A DNA stretch of 64,000 nucleotides, from the NCBI GenBank assembly GCA_035632055.1, contig DASQHO010000018.1, positions 1 through 64,000 of the forward strand. Direction: 5' to 3'. How positions within the stretch are numbered: the stretch's first letter is position 1; each line of letters opens with the position of its first letter. Origin of the DNA: REEB95 sp035632055. Lineage in GTDB: Bacteria; Pseudomonadota; Alphaproteobacteria; ATCC43930; CGMCC-115725. The notes under the pieces are model-generated. The model saw nothing but the letters and a program-made list of their open reading frames with translations. It searched no databases and had not been told where the DNA came from. Shown piece by piece: positions 25,762 to 34,689 of this stretch. Position numbers and translations under genes: made by a program.

Positions 25762-25988
25762 ATCAAACCGCGTCATCCCACCGCACACGCGCCGCGCTGG
25801 TCGACCGTATCCCGCTCGTATTGTCTAGCTCCTTGCAATCGCTGGTCTTTTCGCGATGCCGCGACCCGTTCCGTAACGTTGCCGTGAGATGCACCGAACG
25901 CTCTATGTTGCCGATAGCCACTCGCATAGACTTGCGCCGATCCGCGGACCGACACCGCGCGATACCAACTCGATCGAAGGAGGGTGGC

Positions 25989-26447
25989 ATGATGCGTGTA
26001 GTATCTCGGCGGATTGTTTTTGCACTCGCGGCGCTGGCCTGCGTCGCCTGGGCGGGAACGGCGACCGCCGCACCGGAGAAAATCAAGGTGCAGTTGACCG
26101 GCGCGGAACAAAATCCGCCGGTCATGACGAAAGGCACGGGCACCGCGTCTCTGACGTGGGACGCGAGCACGCGCGTCATGACCTGGCATATCAATTATAG
26201 CGGCCTGTCGAGTGCGGCGACGATGTCGCATTTCCACAACGGCGCGAATGGTGCCAAGTGCGGCGGTCCAGTCTTAATCTGGCTCACCAAGAAGGGGAGC
26301 CCCGTCAAGAGCCCGATCACCGGCAAGGTGACGCTGACGCCGGAGCAGGCGCAGCAGCTCGAGGCCGGTAGCTGGTACATCAACGTGCACAGCACCGATC
26401 ATCCGGGCGGCGAGATTTGCGGCCAGGTGGTCGTGCCGAAGAGCTGA
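25989..26447 (+). CDS. Exported CHRD-domain protein
   Basis: 152 residues. Signal peptide at 1-28 (AGTATA|APEK), then one CHRD domain: VQLTGAEQNPPV, MTWHINYSGLSS, SHFHNGANGAKCGGPVLIWL and GSWYINVHSTDHPGGEICGQV. CHRD domains were first described in chordin; the role in bacteria is unknown, probably extracellular or periplasmic. AAGGAGGG lies 5-7 bases before ATG 25989; a second ATG follows directly. The 227 bases between the tRNA and this gene hold no other feature I can support. Confidence 0.85.
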   Translation: MMRVVSRRIVFALAALACVAWAGTATAAPEKIKVQLTGAEQNPPVMTKGTGTASLTWDASTRVMTWHINYSGLSSAATMSHFHNGANGAKCGGPVLIWLTKKGSPVKSPITGKVTLTPEQAQQLEAGSWYINVHSTDHPGGEICGQVVVPKS

Positions 26448-26454
26448 TACGCGA

Positions 26455-27105
26455 TTAGAGGAAATTGATCAGTACGGTCACCGCGAGCACGCTGCCGCCG
26501 AGCACCAGGAGTGCACGGAGCGGGCCGGCTAAAGCCGGCGTCTGCATCTGCGGCAGCAGCGTCTTGCGGCCCGTGACCATAGGCAGTACCAGGTTCTGGC
26601 CTTTGGCCGTCCGATAAACCGCGACCGCGAGGATGTGCAGCGTCACCGCGGCAAGCAGCGTCCACCATAAATATGTGTGCAGCGCGTCGATCAAGTTGCT
26701 GACCGGCGCAGGAACGATCTGAGTGAGCGGACCGTCTTCGGCGACGTCGTTGTTGACATAGAGGCCGCTCAGGCTTTCGCCGAGCAGCAGAGCCAGCAAC
26801 AACAGCACCATCCAACCGCCGGCCGGATTATGGCCGATCTCGCGATCGGGCTCGCGATGGAATAGATGCGCCAGATGCGCGACAGCGGCACGCGGCGAAG
26901 CGAGAAAGCTGGTGAAACGCGCGGTCTCGCTGCCGACAAACCCCCAAAGCACGCGGAAAATCACCAGCACGAGCAGCACGTAACCGACCCAGACGTGCCA
27001 ATCCATCCAGTCGAACCGCCAGGTGGCGTAGGCAGCAGCGACCAGCACGGCCGTAAGCCAATGGAAGAGACGCGTTGGCGCATCCCAAATCACCACTTTG
27101 CGCAT
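26455..27105 (-). CDS. Cytochrome b561 (Ni/Fe-hydrogenase b-type family)
   Basis: 216 residues, four to five membrane helices with paired heme-ligand histidines (DAPTRLFHWL, WMDWHVWVGYVLL, DALHTYLWW, VTLHILAVAVYR). Matches the soluble-carrier-linked cytochrome b561 family that passes electrons across the inner membrane. ATG 27105 is chosen because the family motif VVIWDAPTRLFHW starts four codons later. It converges with the CHRD gene with 7 bases between stops. No dedicated c-type cytochrome partner is adjacent. Confidence 0.85.
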   Translation of the reverse strand: MRKVVIWDAPTRLFHWLTAVLVAAAYATWRFDWMDWHVWVGYVLLVLVIFRVLWGFVGSETARFTSFLASPRAAVAHLAHLFHREPDREIGHNPAGGWMVLLLLALLLGESLSGLYVNNDVAEDGPLTQIVPAPVSNLIDALHTYLWWTLLAAVTLHILAVAVYRTAKGQNLVLPMVTGRKTLLPQMQTPALAGPLRALLVLGGSVLAVTVLINFL

Positions 27106-27186
27106 TGCGTCGCCCCTGCTGCCCGGGGCGATCTTAGTGCCGCCGGCCAAGCCGCACTGCATCACGCTTGCGCCAGCGGCGGCCGG

Positions 27187-27867
27187 TTACCAGAGACGAA
27201 CCGGCAGGCAGCCCGGCACGGGCGGGCCGTGATAATCGACGCCACCGGGCCGGGTCGGATGCAGCACGTCCCCGCAACGCACATGCGCGGCGGGCGCGGC
27301 GCGGCCGGCGGGTTCGTTGGCCGCCGATCGCTGGTCCGTCGCCAGCGAACGCTTGGCGTAATAGTCCACCTTGTGCAGCTCGGCGACGCATTGCTGATCC
27401 GAAGTGGCGTGCTGCGCGGCCTCGAGATGCCGCTTGGCGGCATCGGTGTTCGGACCGGGCTTGAGCTTGGTATTGACGAACTCAGCCGCCTGCGGCAGCT
27501 GGGCACAAGTGATCGGCGACGCCGCCTGGGCGTGTGGCTGGGATTTGGGCTGCGGCTGCGCCTGTGGCTGTGGCTGCGTCTTTGCCGCTACATGCCGGTC
27601 AGCCGCCATCGACCGCTTGGCGTAATAATCGACCTTGCGCAGTTCGGCGACGCATTGCTGGTCCGAAGTCGCGTGCTGCGCCGCTTCGAGGTGCTGCTTG
27701 GCGGCGTCGGTATTGGGACCCGGCTTGAGCTTGGTATTCACGAATTCGGCAGCCTTGGGCAGCTGCGCGCAGGTAATCGGCGATGGCGCCTGAGTCGGCG
27801 CCTGTGCTTGCGCCACGATTGGCGCGACAATCATTCCGGCGGCAAGCGCCGCGAACATCAACCGCAT
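27187..27867 (-). CDS. Exported protein with a duplicated Cys-containing helical domain
   Basis: 226 residues. Signal peptide at 1-22 (AQA|QAPT). Two nearly identical 66-residue domains at 29-94 and 117-182 share SPITCAQLP, AAEFVNTKLKPGPNTDAAK and HLEAAQHATSDQQCVAEL; each has two Cys that could form a disulfide. A Gln/Pro-rich linker joins them. The C-terminus HVRCGDVLHPTRPG is different. I do not recognise a named family. GGGAGGGG lies just before ATG 27867. It is separated from iorB by 86 bases and faces the cytochrome b561 gene in the same direction. Confidence 0.75.
   Translation of the reverse strand: MRLMFAALAAGMIVAPIVAQAQAPTQAPSPITCAQLPKAAEFVNTKLKPGPNTDAAKQHLEAAQHATSDQQCVAELRKVDYYAKRSMAADRHVAAKTQPQPQAQPQPKSQPHAQAASPITCAQLPQAAEFVNTKLKPGPNTDAAKRHLEAAQHATSDQQCVAELHKVDYYAKRSLATDQRSAANEPAGRAAPAAHVRCGDVLHPTRPGGVDYHGPPVPGCLPVRLW
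27322..27783 (-). repeat. Duplicated 198-bp coding segment (period 264 bp)
   Basis: Segments 27586-27783 and 27322-27519 code for the two copies of the domain. Their near identity at the protein level (about 90 percent by eye) shows a recent in-frame duplication. Confidence 0.75.
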
Positions 27868-27953
27868 AGGAACCCCTCCCTCGCGCGTGAAGCGGCGCGA
27901 ACCGCGATGCGATAGCGTCCAATCGCGGCGTAATTGCGGCAAAGCGCGGCGGA

Positions 27954-29489
27954 CTATTCCGCAGCCTGGAGTACGACACGCTTCTCGATATCGGCCAGCG
28001 TCGCGGAAAAACCGACGCCTTCGGGATCGGCGAGCGCGGCGGCACGGGCGCTGGCGACGGCATCGGCAGCAGCCGCGACCGGCAGGCGCCGTGCCAATGC
28101 CGGCCGCACGACGTGCTCGAAGATGGAGCGATAGTTCGCCATGCCGCGCTTCCAGGTGTCGCCATAACCCTTGATCAGATTGGCGCATTCGGCGATCTCG
28201 AGCGCCAGATGCGGCGACAGCGAAGCGGCATCGGCGATCGCCGCGAGCCAGGTTTCGATCTCGCGCTGCTCGGCCTGGAAGCGATGCGTCTTGCGCCGAT
28301 AGCGCCGCAGCGACGCGAGCGCCTTGAGGCGCAGAAAGCCGGTGACGGTATGGGTCTTGATGTGCATGCCCCAATAGACGCGGCCGAGCCAGCCGCGCCG
28401 CTCGGCGAGCGCCAAGATCGGCCGCGCCAGCGCCGGCGGCAGGATGGAGCAAAATTCGTCGATGCCGGGCTTGAAATATTCGACGACGCGTACCGGATCG
28501 CCGGGCGTGGCATCGAGTTCGGCGCGGATGCGCGCGAGCCGCGCCGGATCGGATTTGACCTGCGCGACGCGGATCACGTCCTCGAACGACATGCGCAGCG
28601 CCAAATGGCGCGCGACGGCTTGCGCGAGCCTGCCGCCCAGGCTCGCCGCCGCGTCGACAGCGACCATGCGCCGGACGCGGCCGAGATAATCGCGCGCGTA
28701 GGCGGCGTCCTGATAATCCGCTAGACGGCGTATTCCCTCGACGGCGATTGGCCACACGGCTTCGGGTAGCGTCGCCGCTTCGGCTTCGAGTGCCGTAAGA
28801 TCGGCGGCGCCGCTGCGCCAGCGTTTTTCCACCGGCGGGAGCACCTGGGACTTGCCGCGTTGCGCCGCCGCCAGCCCAGCGCGGAAGCCGCGCAGATTGG
28901 CCTCCGCCGCACGGCCGCCTTCGGCAATCACCGCTTCGAAGATCTCGGCGGGAATCGCCAGCATCCCGGTGCCCGCGAACGCACCGAGCATCACGGCATT
29001 GACCATCGCGCCGGCTTCGCGCGCCAACGCTTCCAGATCGAGGATCAGGCTGGCGCGGGCATGACGATCGATCAGCTCGATGAGCCGCGTGTCATCGAGA
29101 CGGCCATCGGCCATCGCCATTTTCTCGGGCATGATGTAGCTGCGCGCCAGCGATGCGACGACGTGGGTGCGGTCGGGCGTGACGAAGCCGAGCGCAATCT
29201 GCCGCACCGCCTCGGCAAGTTCGGTCGCCAGCAGCAGATCGACGTCGCCGATGCCCGGCATGAGCGCCATCACCGGCCGCCTGCCGCCGAGCTCGGACGC
29301 AGGCACGGGCATGATCTCGAGATAATAGGTGGTTGCGCCGGTGCGCTGCGCCACGCCGGGGATCGAGGTACTTTGCGCCGGAAAGCCGCAGCGCGCCGCG
29401 GCGGCGACGATCCACTGGCTGAGCACGCCACCGCCTTCGCCGCCGAGCGCGGCAATGAGGATCGACAGCGGACGAACCTCGGCCGTCAC
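27954..29489 (-). CDS. iorB: Indolepyruvate ferredoxin oxidoreductase, beta subunit
   Basis: 511 residues. N-terminal gamma-type domain of 2-oxoacid oxidoreductases (ALGGEGGGVLSQW near residue 15, PGVAQRTGATTYY) followed by a long helical C-terminal domain (FSI-type, with YWGMHIKTHT and NLIKGYGDTW) found in the large bacterial version of IorB; archaeal IorB is only about 200 residues. GTG 29489 overlaps the iorA stop (GTGA), so translation is coupled. With IorA it would oxidise indolepyruvate or other aryl pyruvates to the acyl-CoA, reducing ferredoxin. Confidence 0.9.
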   Translation of the reverse strand: MTAEVRPLSILIAALGGEGGGVLSQWIVAAAARCGFPAQSTSIPGVAQRTGATTYYLEIMPVPASELGGRRPVMALMPGIGDVDLLLATELAEAVRQIALGFVTPDRTHVVASLARSYIMPEKMAMADGRLDDTRLIELIDRHARASLILDLEALAREAGAMVNAVMLGAFAGTGMLAIPAEIFEAVIAEGGRAAEANLRGFRAGLAAAQRGKSQVLPPVEKRWRSGAADLTALEAEAATLPEAVWPIAVEGIRRLADYQDAAYARDYLGRVRRMVAVDAAASLGGRLAQAVARHLALRMSFEDVIRVAQVKSDPARLARIRAELDATPGDPVRVVEYFKPGIDEFCSILPPALARPILALAERRGWLGRVYWGMHIKTHTVTGFLRLKALASLRRYRRKTHRFQAEQREIETWLAAIADAASLSPHLALEIAECANLIKGYGDTWKRGMANYRSIFEHVVRPALARRLPVAAAADAVASARAAALADPEGVGFSATLADIEKRVVLQAAE

Positions 29490-31624
29490 GCTGTCGCCTC
29501 GGTTGCGCCGTTCAGCCGCGCGATCAGTCGCCGGCGGAGACGGTCGAGCGTGTGGTCCCACCATGACGGATTGCGCACGATCTCGGCACGGTAGAAAGAC
29601 GGGCACAGCACTGCGGCATCCGCAACCTCGCCGCACAGGCCACAGCCGACGCAACTGTCGACGACGCTCGCCACCGGATCGGTGCGCAGCGGGTCGGGGT
29701 TCGGCTTGACCGTGAGCGACGGACAACCCGACAGGCGGATGCAGGAATGGTCGCCGGTGCAGATCGCGTCGTCGACGCCGTAGCGTGTCTTGACCACGCG
29801 CCGGCCGGCGGCAAGCCGCGCGGCGTCGTCCGCCTTGACGCGCCGCTGGCGTGCCAACTGGCACTCGCCGTCGGCAATGATGACCTTGAGGCCCTTGGCC
29901 TTGGTGGTCATTGCTTGACGCAGGACCTTGATCATGGTGGCGACGCTGTAGCTGCGCACGGTCTTGAGCCAGCGAACGCCCAGCGCCCTGAGCGTGGTTT
30001 CGATGCTGGCGGTGGCGGCGCCGCCCGGCCGGTGTTGTGCGCTCGACGGCAGATATTGCTGGCCGGTGGCCGAGGCGTAACCATTCTGCATCACGATCAG
30101 CACGCCATCGCCTTCATTGAACAGGCTCGAAACGACGCCGGTGATGATGCCGTTGTGCCAGAAGCCGCCATCGCCCATGACCGAGATCGGCCGCGTCCTC
30201 AGATTGGGTCCGACCGCAGCGGCAGCGGCAAGGCTCATGCCATAGCCGAGGATCGAGTTGCCCATGCTGAAGGGCGCAAAGGTGGCGAAGGAATGGCAGC
30301 CGATGTCGCTGCTGATATGCGCCGGCCCGGTCTCGCGCTGCAGCAGCTTGAGGGCGCTGAACACGGGCCGCTCGGGACAGCCGGTGCAGAAGGTCGGTGG
30401 TCGCGCCGGCAGATGGCCGACATCGCGTGCGGCCTCGTCCTTGCGCACGATCAACTCGTCGACCGCCTTGACGATGGCGTCGGCGGCGACGCCGGGCGGC
30501 CGCGTCTCGGCGAGGAAGGCGGCGAGGCCTTTGAGCATGATTTCGGCGGTGTATTCGCCCGCCGGCGGCAGCGTACCCTTGCCTTCGACGCGCGTCGCGA
30601 TATCGGCGCGGCGCAGAATGACGTTGATCTGCTGCTCGATATAGTCGGGATGGCCTTCCTCGACGACGAGCACGGTGCGCTTGCCAGCGCAGAATTCGCG
30701 CACCTCCTCCGGCACCAGCGGATAGACCGCGTTGAGGCAATAGATCGGGATGCGCGAATTGCCCCATAGATCGGCGAGACCGAGACGCAGCAGCGCGCGC
30801 ACCAGCACGTTGTAGAGCCCGCCCATGACGACGATGCCGATATCGTCGAGATCGCCGGCGAAGATCTCGTTGAGCTTGCGGCTGCGGATGAAGTCGCGCG
30901 CCGCCGGCAGCCGTTCCTCGACCTTGATTCGCTCCTGCGAAAACGTGACCGGCGGATGCGACAGGCGGCTGTAATCGTGCGGCGCCGGTTCGCTGAATTT
31001 GTTGAGCGCCGAATGCGCGCCCGGCCGGTTGGCCTTGGCGGCGAATTCGCCGGTGACATGGCAGGCGCGGATGCGCAGCTCGAGCATCACCGGCGCGTGG
31101 CTTGCCTCGGACAGATCGAAGCCTTCCTCCACGGCGCGGACGATCGACGGCAGATCGGGCCGTGGATCTAAAAGCGGCATGGTGCATTTCATCGCATAGG
31201 CGTAGGAGCGCTCTTGGATCACCGAAGCGCCTTCGCCGTAATCTTCGCCGATGATGATCAGCGCGCCGCCCTTGACGCCGGGCGAAGACAAATTCGACAG
31301 CGCATCGGCGGCGACGTTGGTGCCGACGATCGACTTCCAGGTCACCGCACCGCGGATCGGATAGTTGATCGAAGCGCCGAGCATCGCGGCGGCCGATGCC
31401 TCGTTGGTGCAAGTCTCGAGATGGACGCCGAGCCCATCCATGATCTCCTTCGCATCAACCAGCACGTCGAGCAGATGCGACACCGGCGCGCCCTGATAGC
31501 CGCCGACATAGCTTACGCCCGATTGCAGCAAGGCCTTGGTGACAGCGAGGATGCCTTCGCCGCGGAAAATCTCGCCATCGCCCAATTTGAGCGACTGGAC
31601 CTCGTGCTTGAAGGAGCGCTCCAT
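29486..31624 (-). CDS. iorA: Indolepyruvate ferredoxin oxidoreductase, alpha subunit
   Basis: 712 residues. Order: N-terminal pyrimidine-binding domain, transketolase-C-like middle, and TPP pyrophosphate-binding domain with GDGGFWHNG...N near residue 480 and CTGCPERPVF before it. The C-terminus has two iron-sulfur-type motifs: CTGDHSCIRLSGCP and CVGCGLCGEVADAAVLCP. Together with IorB it degrades aromatic amino acids via their oxo acids. Upstream is the sirtuin gene, 50 bases away, on the same strand, so the genes gpsA to iorB may form one long transcription unit. Confidence 0.93.
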   Translation of the reverse strand: MERSFKHEVQSLKLGDGEIFRGEGILAVTKALLQSGVSYVGGYQGAPVSHLLDVLVDAKEIMDGLGVHLETCTNEASAAAMLGASINYPIRGAVTWKSIVGTNVAADALSNLSSPGVKGGALIIIGEDYGEGASVIQERSYAYAMKCTMPLLDPRPDLPSIVRAVEEGFDLSEASHAPVMLELRIRACHVTGEFAAKANRPGAHSALNKFSEPAPHDYSRLSHPPVTFSQERIKVEERLPAARDFIRSRKLNEIFAGDLDDIGIVVMGGLYNVLVRALLRLGLADLWGNSRIPIYCLNAVYPLVPEEVREFCAGKRTVLVVEEGHPDYIEQQINVILRRADIATRVEGKGTLPPAGEYTAEIMLKGLAAFLAETRPPGVAADAIVKAVDELIVRKDEAARDVGHLPARPPTFCTGCPERPVFSALKLLQRETGPAHISSDIGCHSFATFAPFSMGNSILGYGMSLAAAAAVGPNLRTRPISVMGDGGFWHNGIITGVVSSLFNEGDGVLIVMQNGYASATGQQYLPSSAQHRPGGAATASIETTLRALGVRWLKTVRSYSVATMIKVLRQAMTTKAKGLKVIIADGECQLARQRRVKADDAARLAAGRRVVKTRYGVDDAICTGDHSCIRLSGCPSLTVKPNPDPLRTDPVASVVDSCVGCGLCGEVADAAVLCPSFYRAEIVRNPSWWDHTLDRLRRRLIARLNGATEATA

Positions 31625-31674
31625 CGAGTCGGAATCTACTCTCGCGCGCGCGGCAGCGTCCAGCCGGGGGTCTT

Positions 31675-32385
31675 TTATGTCTCGGCCAGCTGCGCGGCGA
31701 CGAACGCCGGCACGATTTCGGTGGCCTTGCCGTAGCGACCTTGGGCGAAATGGCTACGGCCGAGCGAGGGTTCGAGATTGAGCTCGACGGTGTGCGCGCC
31801 GGCCGCATTGGCCTCGGCAACAAAGCCAGCGGCGGGATAGACGTTGCCCGACGTGCCGACCGAAATGAACAGGTCGCAGTGTGCCAGAGCGTCGCCGATG
31901 CGCTCCATCTCCAGCGGCATTTCACCGAACATCACCACCTGCGGCCGCATGAAGCCGGACCGGTTGCAGGCAGCGCACACGGTTTCGACAGACAGGTCCG
32001 CGTCATTCGCGACCACCGCGCCGCAGGCAGCGCAGCGCGCCTTGCGCATTTCGCCGTGCATGTGGATCAGGTTTCGCGATCCGGCACGCTCGTGCAGATC
32101 GTCGACGTTCTGCGTCACCAGCAGGAATTCGCCCGGCCACTGCCGCTCGAGCTCGGCCAGCGCCGCATGTGCGGCATTGGGCCGGACGTGGCCGGCGAGC
32201 AAATTGCGTCGCCGCAAATTGTAGAAGTCGTGCACCTTGCGCGGATCGCGGGCGAAGGCCTCGGGTGTCGCGACGTCCTCGACGCGATATTTCGACCAGA
32301 TGCCGTTGGGATCGCGGAAGGTATCGAGCCCTGATTCCTGCGAGATGCCGGCACCGGTGAGGACGACGATACGCCGCGGCGTCAT
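31675..32385 (-). CDS. cobB: NAD-dependent protein deacylase, sirtuin (CobB, class III type)
   Basis: 236 residues. NAD-binding VLTGAGISQESGLDTFRD at residues 7-24, TQNVDDLHERAG, catalytic His in HMHGE, and a zinc site of two CxxC pairs (CAAC...CAAC). A Tyr-x-x-Arg pair in FYNLRRR matches the residues that bind negatively charged acyl groups in E. coli CobB and human SIRT5, so desuccinylase or demalonylase activity is expected as well as deacetylase. The ATG overlaps the amidotransferase stop as ATGA; the frame upstream of it is a shadow. Confidence 0.92.
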   Translation of the reverse strand: MTPRRIVVLTGAGISQESGLDTFRDPNGIWSKYRVEDVATPEAFARDPRKVHDFYNLRRRNLLAGHVRPNAAHAALAELERQWPGEFLLVTQNVDDLHERAGSRNLIHMHGEMRKARCAACGAVVANDADLSVETVCAACNRSGFMRPQVVMFGEMPLEMERIGDALAHCDLFISVGTSGNVYPAAGFVAEANAAGAHTVELNLEPSLGRSHFAQGRYGKATEIVPAFVAAQLAET

Positions 32386-33086
32386 CCCTTCAGCCCGTCG
32401 AGCCATGCTTCGAGCACGGCGCGGCCTTGGGGCACCAGTTCGCCGGCGAACTTGCCAGCGTCGGTCCGCAGCCTCGGCACGGTGACGCGCGGCGTGGCGC
32501 CGATCTCGACCGCATGACCGACCAGCCAGCGTTCCAGTCCGGCGGCGCTGACCTCGAGATGGAACTGGAGCGCGAGACCGTGACGGCCGACGGCAAAGGC
32601 CTGGTTGGGTGTGCGCGGCGTCGAGGCAAGATGCGTCGCGCCAGACGGCAGATCGAACGTGTCGCCATGCCAATGCAGCACGCGCGATCCCGGCGCGAGC
32701 TTGGCCAGCGGCGAAGCGCGGCCGGCGGCGCTCAAGCTGATGCCGGCCCAGCCGATCTCCTTGAAGCCGGCGGCATAGACCTTGGCGCCGAGCGCGCGCG
32801 CCATAAGCTGCGCGCCGAGGCAGATGCCGAGCACCGGCTTGGCCGCCTTCAGGCGCTTTTCGATCAGCGCGATTTCCGGTTTGAGGAACGGGTAGCGATC
32901 CTCCTCATAGACGCCGATCGGTCCGCCGAGGACGATCAGCAGGTCGCAGTCGGCAAGATCGGTGGCCGTGAGATCGTCAATCGGCGAATCGCGATAACTT
33001 GCTTTATATCCACGCGCCGCCAACGCCGGCGCAAAGGCGTCGAGGTCCTCGAACGCGACATGACGGATGGCGATGGCCGATGGCAT
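32382..33086 (-). CDS. Class I glutamine amidotransferase-like protein
   Basis: 234 residues. Nucleophile Cys in LGICLGAQLMA, and His-Glu in LQFHLEV complete the triad, so it should hydrolyse glutamine or gamma-glutamyl compounds. It is a stand-alone GATase1 domain like those annotated as glutamine amidotransferase or GMP-synthase-like; no synthetase partner is adjacent. It shares one base with the gpsA stop (TGATG) and four with the sirtuin start. Substrate unknown. Confidence 0.85.
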   Translation of the reverse strand: MPSAIAIRHVAFEDLDAFAPALAARGYKASYRDSPIDDLTATDLADCDLLIVLGGPIGVYEEDRYPFLKPEIALIEKRLKAAKPVLGICLGAQLMARALGAKVYAAGFKEIGWAGISLSAAGRASPLAKLAPGSRVLHWHGDTFDLPSGATHLASTPRTPNQAFAVGRHGLALQFHLEVSAAGLERWLVGHAVEIGATPRVTVPRLRTDAGKFAGELVPQGRAVLEAWLDGLKG

Positions 33087-34090
33087 CAGACCCGGTCCGA
33101 CGCCAGCTCAGCCTTGAACGGCCGCGCCAGCAAGCCTTCGATCTCGCGGTCGACCGCTGCGCCTTTGTGCAGAATGGCGTCCACCGCCTGGACGATTGGC
33201 ATCTCGATGCCAAGCTTGTGCGCCAGCGCGAGGCAAGCCGATGATGAGGTGACGCCTTCGGCCACCGAGCGGCGCGACGCCAGGATCGAAGCCAGCGTTT
33301 GGCCCTCGCCGAGCGCAACGCCGAGCGTCAGATTGCGCGACTGCAGGCCGTTGCACGTTAGGGTCAGGTCACCGAGACCCGACAGGCCCATCAGTGTTTC
33401 AGCCTTGCCACCCTTGGCGACGGCGAGGCGCACCATCTCGGCAAGGCCGCGCGTGATCAGCGCGGCGCGCGCGTTGTCGCCGAACCTCTTGCCCATGACG
33501 ATGCCGCAAGCGATCGCCAGCACGTTCTTCACCGCGCCGCCGACCTGGGCGCCGATCGGATCGCCCGAGAGGTAAGGCCGGAAGCCGCGACCGCCGAGCG
33601 CCACAACAAGCTTGGCACCAAGCGCCGCATCGACCGCAGCCAACGTCACTGCCGTTGGCAATCCAACTGCCACCTCGTGCGCGAAGGTTGGGCCCGAAAG
33701 AACGGCGAGCGGTGCATGGGGCGCAGCCTCCGCCGCTACTTCGCTCATCAGAGCGCCGGTCTTTTCCTCGATGCCTTTGGTGCACAGCACCAGCGGTACG
33801 CCCTTGGCCAGATGCGGCGCCAACCGCGCGACGGTCGTGCGCAAATGCTGCGCTGGCGTCACCAGCAGCACGGCATCCGCCTGCGCCGCCGCCGAGAGGT
33901 CGCCGGTCGCACGTATGCCGCGCTCGAGCTTGATGCCAGGCAGAAAAATCGGGTTTTCGGCGGCGACCGAAACTGCCGCGACGACTTCGGCCTCGCGCGC
34001 CCAGAGCACGACGTCGCGGCCGGCGCGGCGCAGAACTTGCGCCAACGCGGTGCCCCAAGCGCCGCCGCCGATGATGCCGAAGGTTTGCAT
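33086..34090 (-). CDS. gpsA: Glycerol-3-phosphate dehydrogenase [NAD(P)+]
   Basis: 334 residues. NAD(P)-binding GGGAWGTALAQVL at residues 8-20, the conserved LCTKGIE and LSGPTFAHEV stretches, the catalytic Lys in GAVKNVLAIACG, and LTCNGLQSRNLTLG. It makes sn-glycerol-3-phosphate for phospholipid synthesis. It heads the gpsA-amidotransferase-cobB set whose genes overlap by 1 and 4 bases. tsaD, which often neighbours gpsA in alphaproteobacteria, is 1.4 kb away on the same strand, with two exported-protein genes in between. Confidence 0.95.
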   Translation of the reverse strand: MQTFGIIGGGAWGTALAQVLRRAGRDVVLWAREAEVVAAVSVAAENPIFLPGIKLERGIRATGDLSAAAQADAVLLVTPAQHLRTTVARLAPHLAKGVPLVLCTKGIEEKTGALMSEVAAEAAPHAPLAVLSGPTFAHEVAVGLPTAVTLAAVDAALGAKLVVALGGRGFRPYLSGDPIGAQVGGAVKNVLAIACGIVMGKRFGDNARAALITRGLAEMVRLAVAKGGKAETLMGLSGLGDLTLTCNGLQSRNLTLGVALGEGQTLASILASRRSVAEGVTSSSACLALAHKLGIEMPIVQAVDAILHKGAAVDREIEGLLARPFKAELASDRV

Positions 34091-34163
34091 GAAAATTAAC
34101 GCCTCCCGCGCCTCATCGAGAGCGATGAAGCACAGAAGGCGTTATCCGATCAAGCGTAGGCGG

Positions 34164-34664
34164 TTACTTCTTCTTCTCGAGCTCGTCGACGCCGGCTTGC
34201 GCCACCTTCTCGTCCTGGGCCGAGCCCGGCGAGCCGCTGACGCCGATGGCGCCGATCACTTTGCCTCCCGACACGATTGGCAGACCGCCGCCAACCGCCG
34301 TCCCGCCGAGCGCGAGGATATAGATGTTGGCCTGGACGCGATCCTGAAACGCCTGGGTCGCCCGTTTGAAACGCGCCGCGGTCTCGGCCTTCTTCTGGGC
34401 GAGCGCGACCGAGCCATATTGCGTGCTGTCCATGCGCTCCATCATGACCAACTCGCCGCTCGGTTCGACGATGTAAATCGCCACCGGAAACGGCGATTTC
34501 TTCGCCTCGGCCTCGGCGCCGGCCATGACCCGCTTCGCTTGCGCCAGCGTGATCGGTGGCCCGTAGGCCGGTGGCGGGGATGGCGGCGACGCCTGCTGTG
34601 CCTGGGCGACGCCGGCGAACAGTGCCGCGCCCGCGAGCGCGGCCACCAACAAACGGATCGTCAT
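34164..34664 (-). CDS. Exported GlcG/HbpS family protein
   Basis: 166 residues. Signal peptide at 1-23 (GVAQA|QQA), then the GlcG/DUF336 fold: ITLAQAKRVMAGAEAEA, ALAQKKAETAARF, GGTAVGGGLPI and GVSGSPGSAQDEKVAQAG. Members of the family bind heme or cobalamin precursors; some lie in glycolate operons. It ends in three Lys codons. Fifty bases separate its stop from the sequences upstream of gpsA. It follows the YbhB-type gene by 25 bases on the same strand, so the two are probably co-transcribed and both exported. Confidence 0.82.
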   Translation of the reverse strand: MTIRLLVAALAGAALFAGVAQAQQASPPSPPPAYGPPITLAQAKRVMAGAEAEAKKSPFPVAIYIVEPSGELVMMERMDSTQYGSVALAQKKAETAARFKRATQAFQDRVQANIYILALGGTAVGGGLPIVSGGKVIGAIGVSGSPGSAQDEKVAQAGVDELEKKK

Positions 34665-34689
34665 CGTTCCTCTCTCCTCTTGTTTGCCG

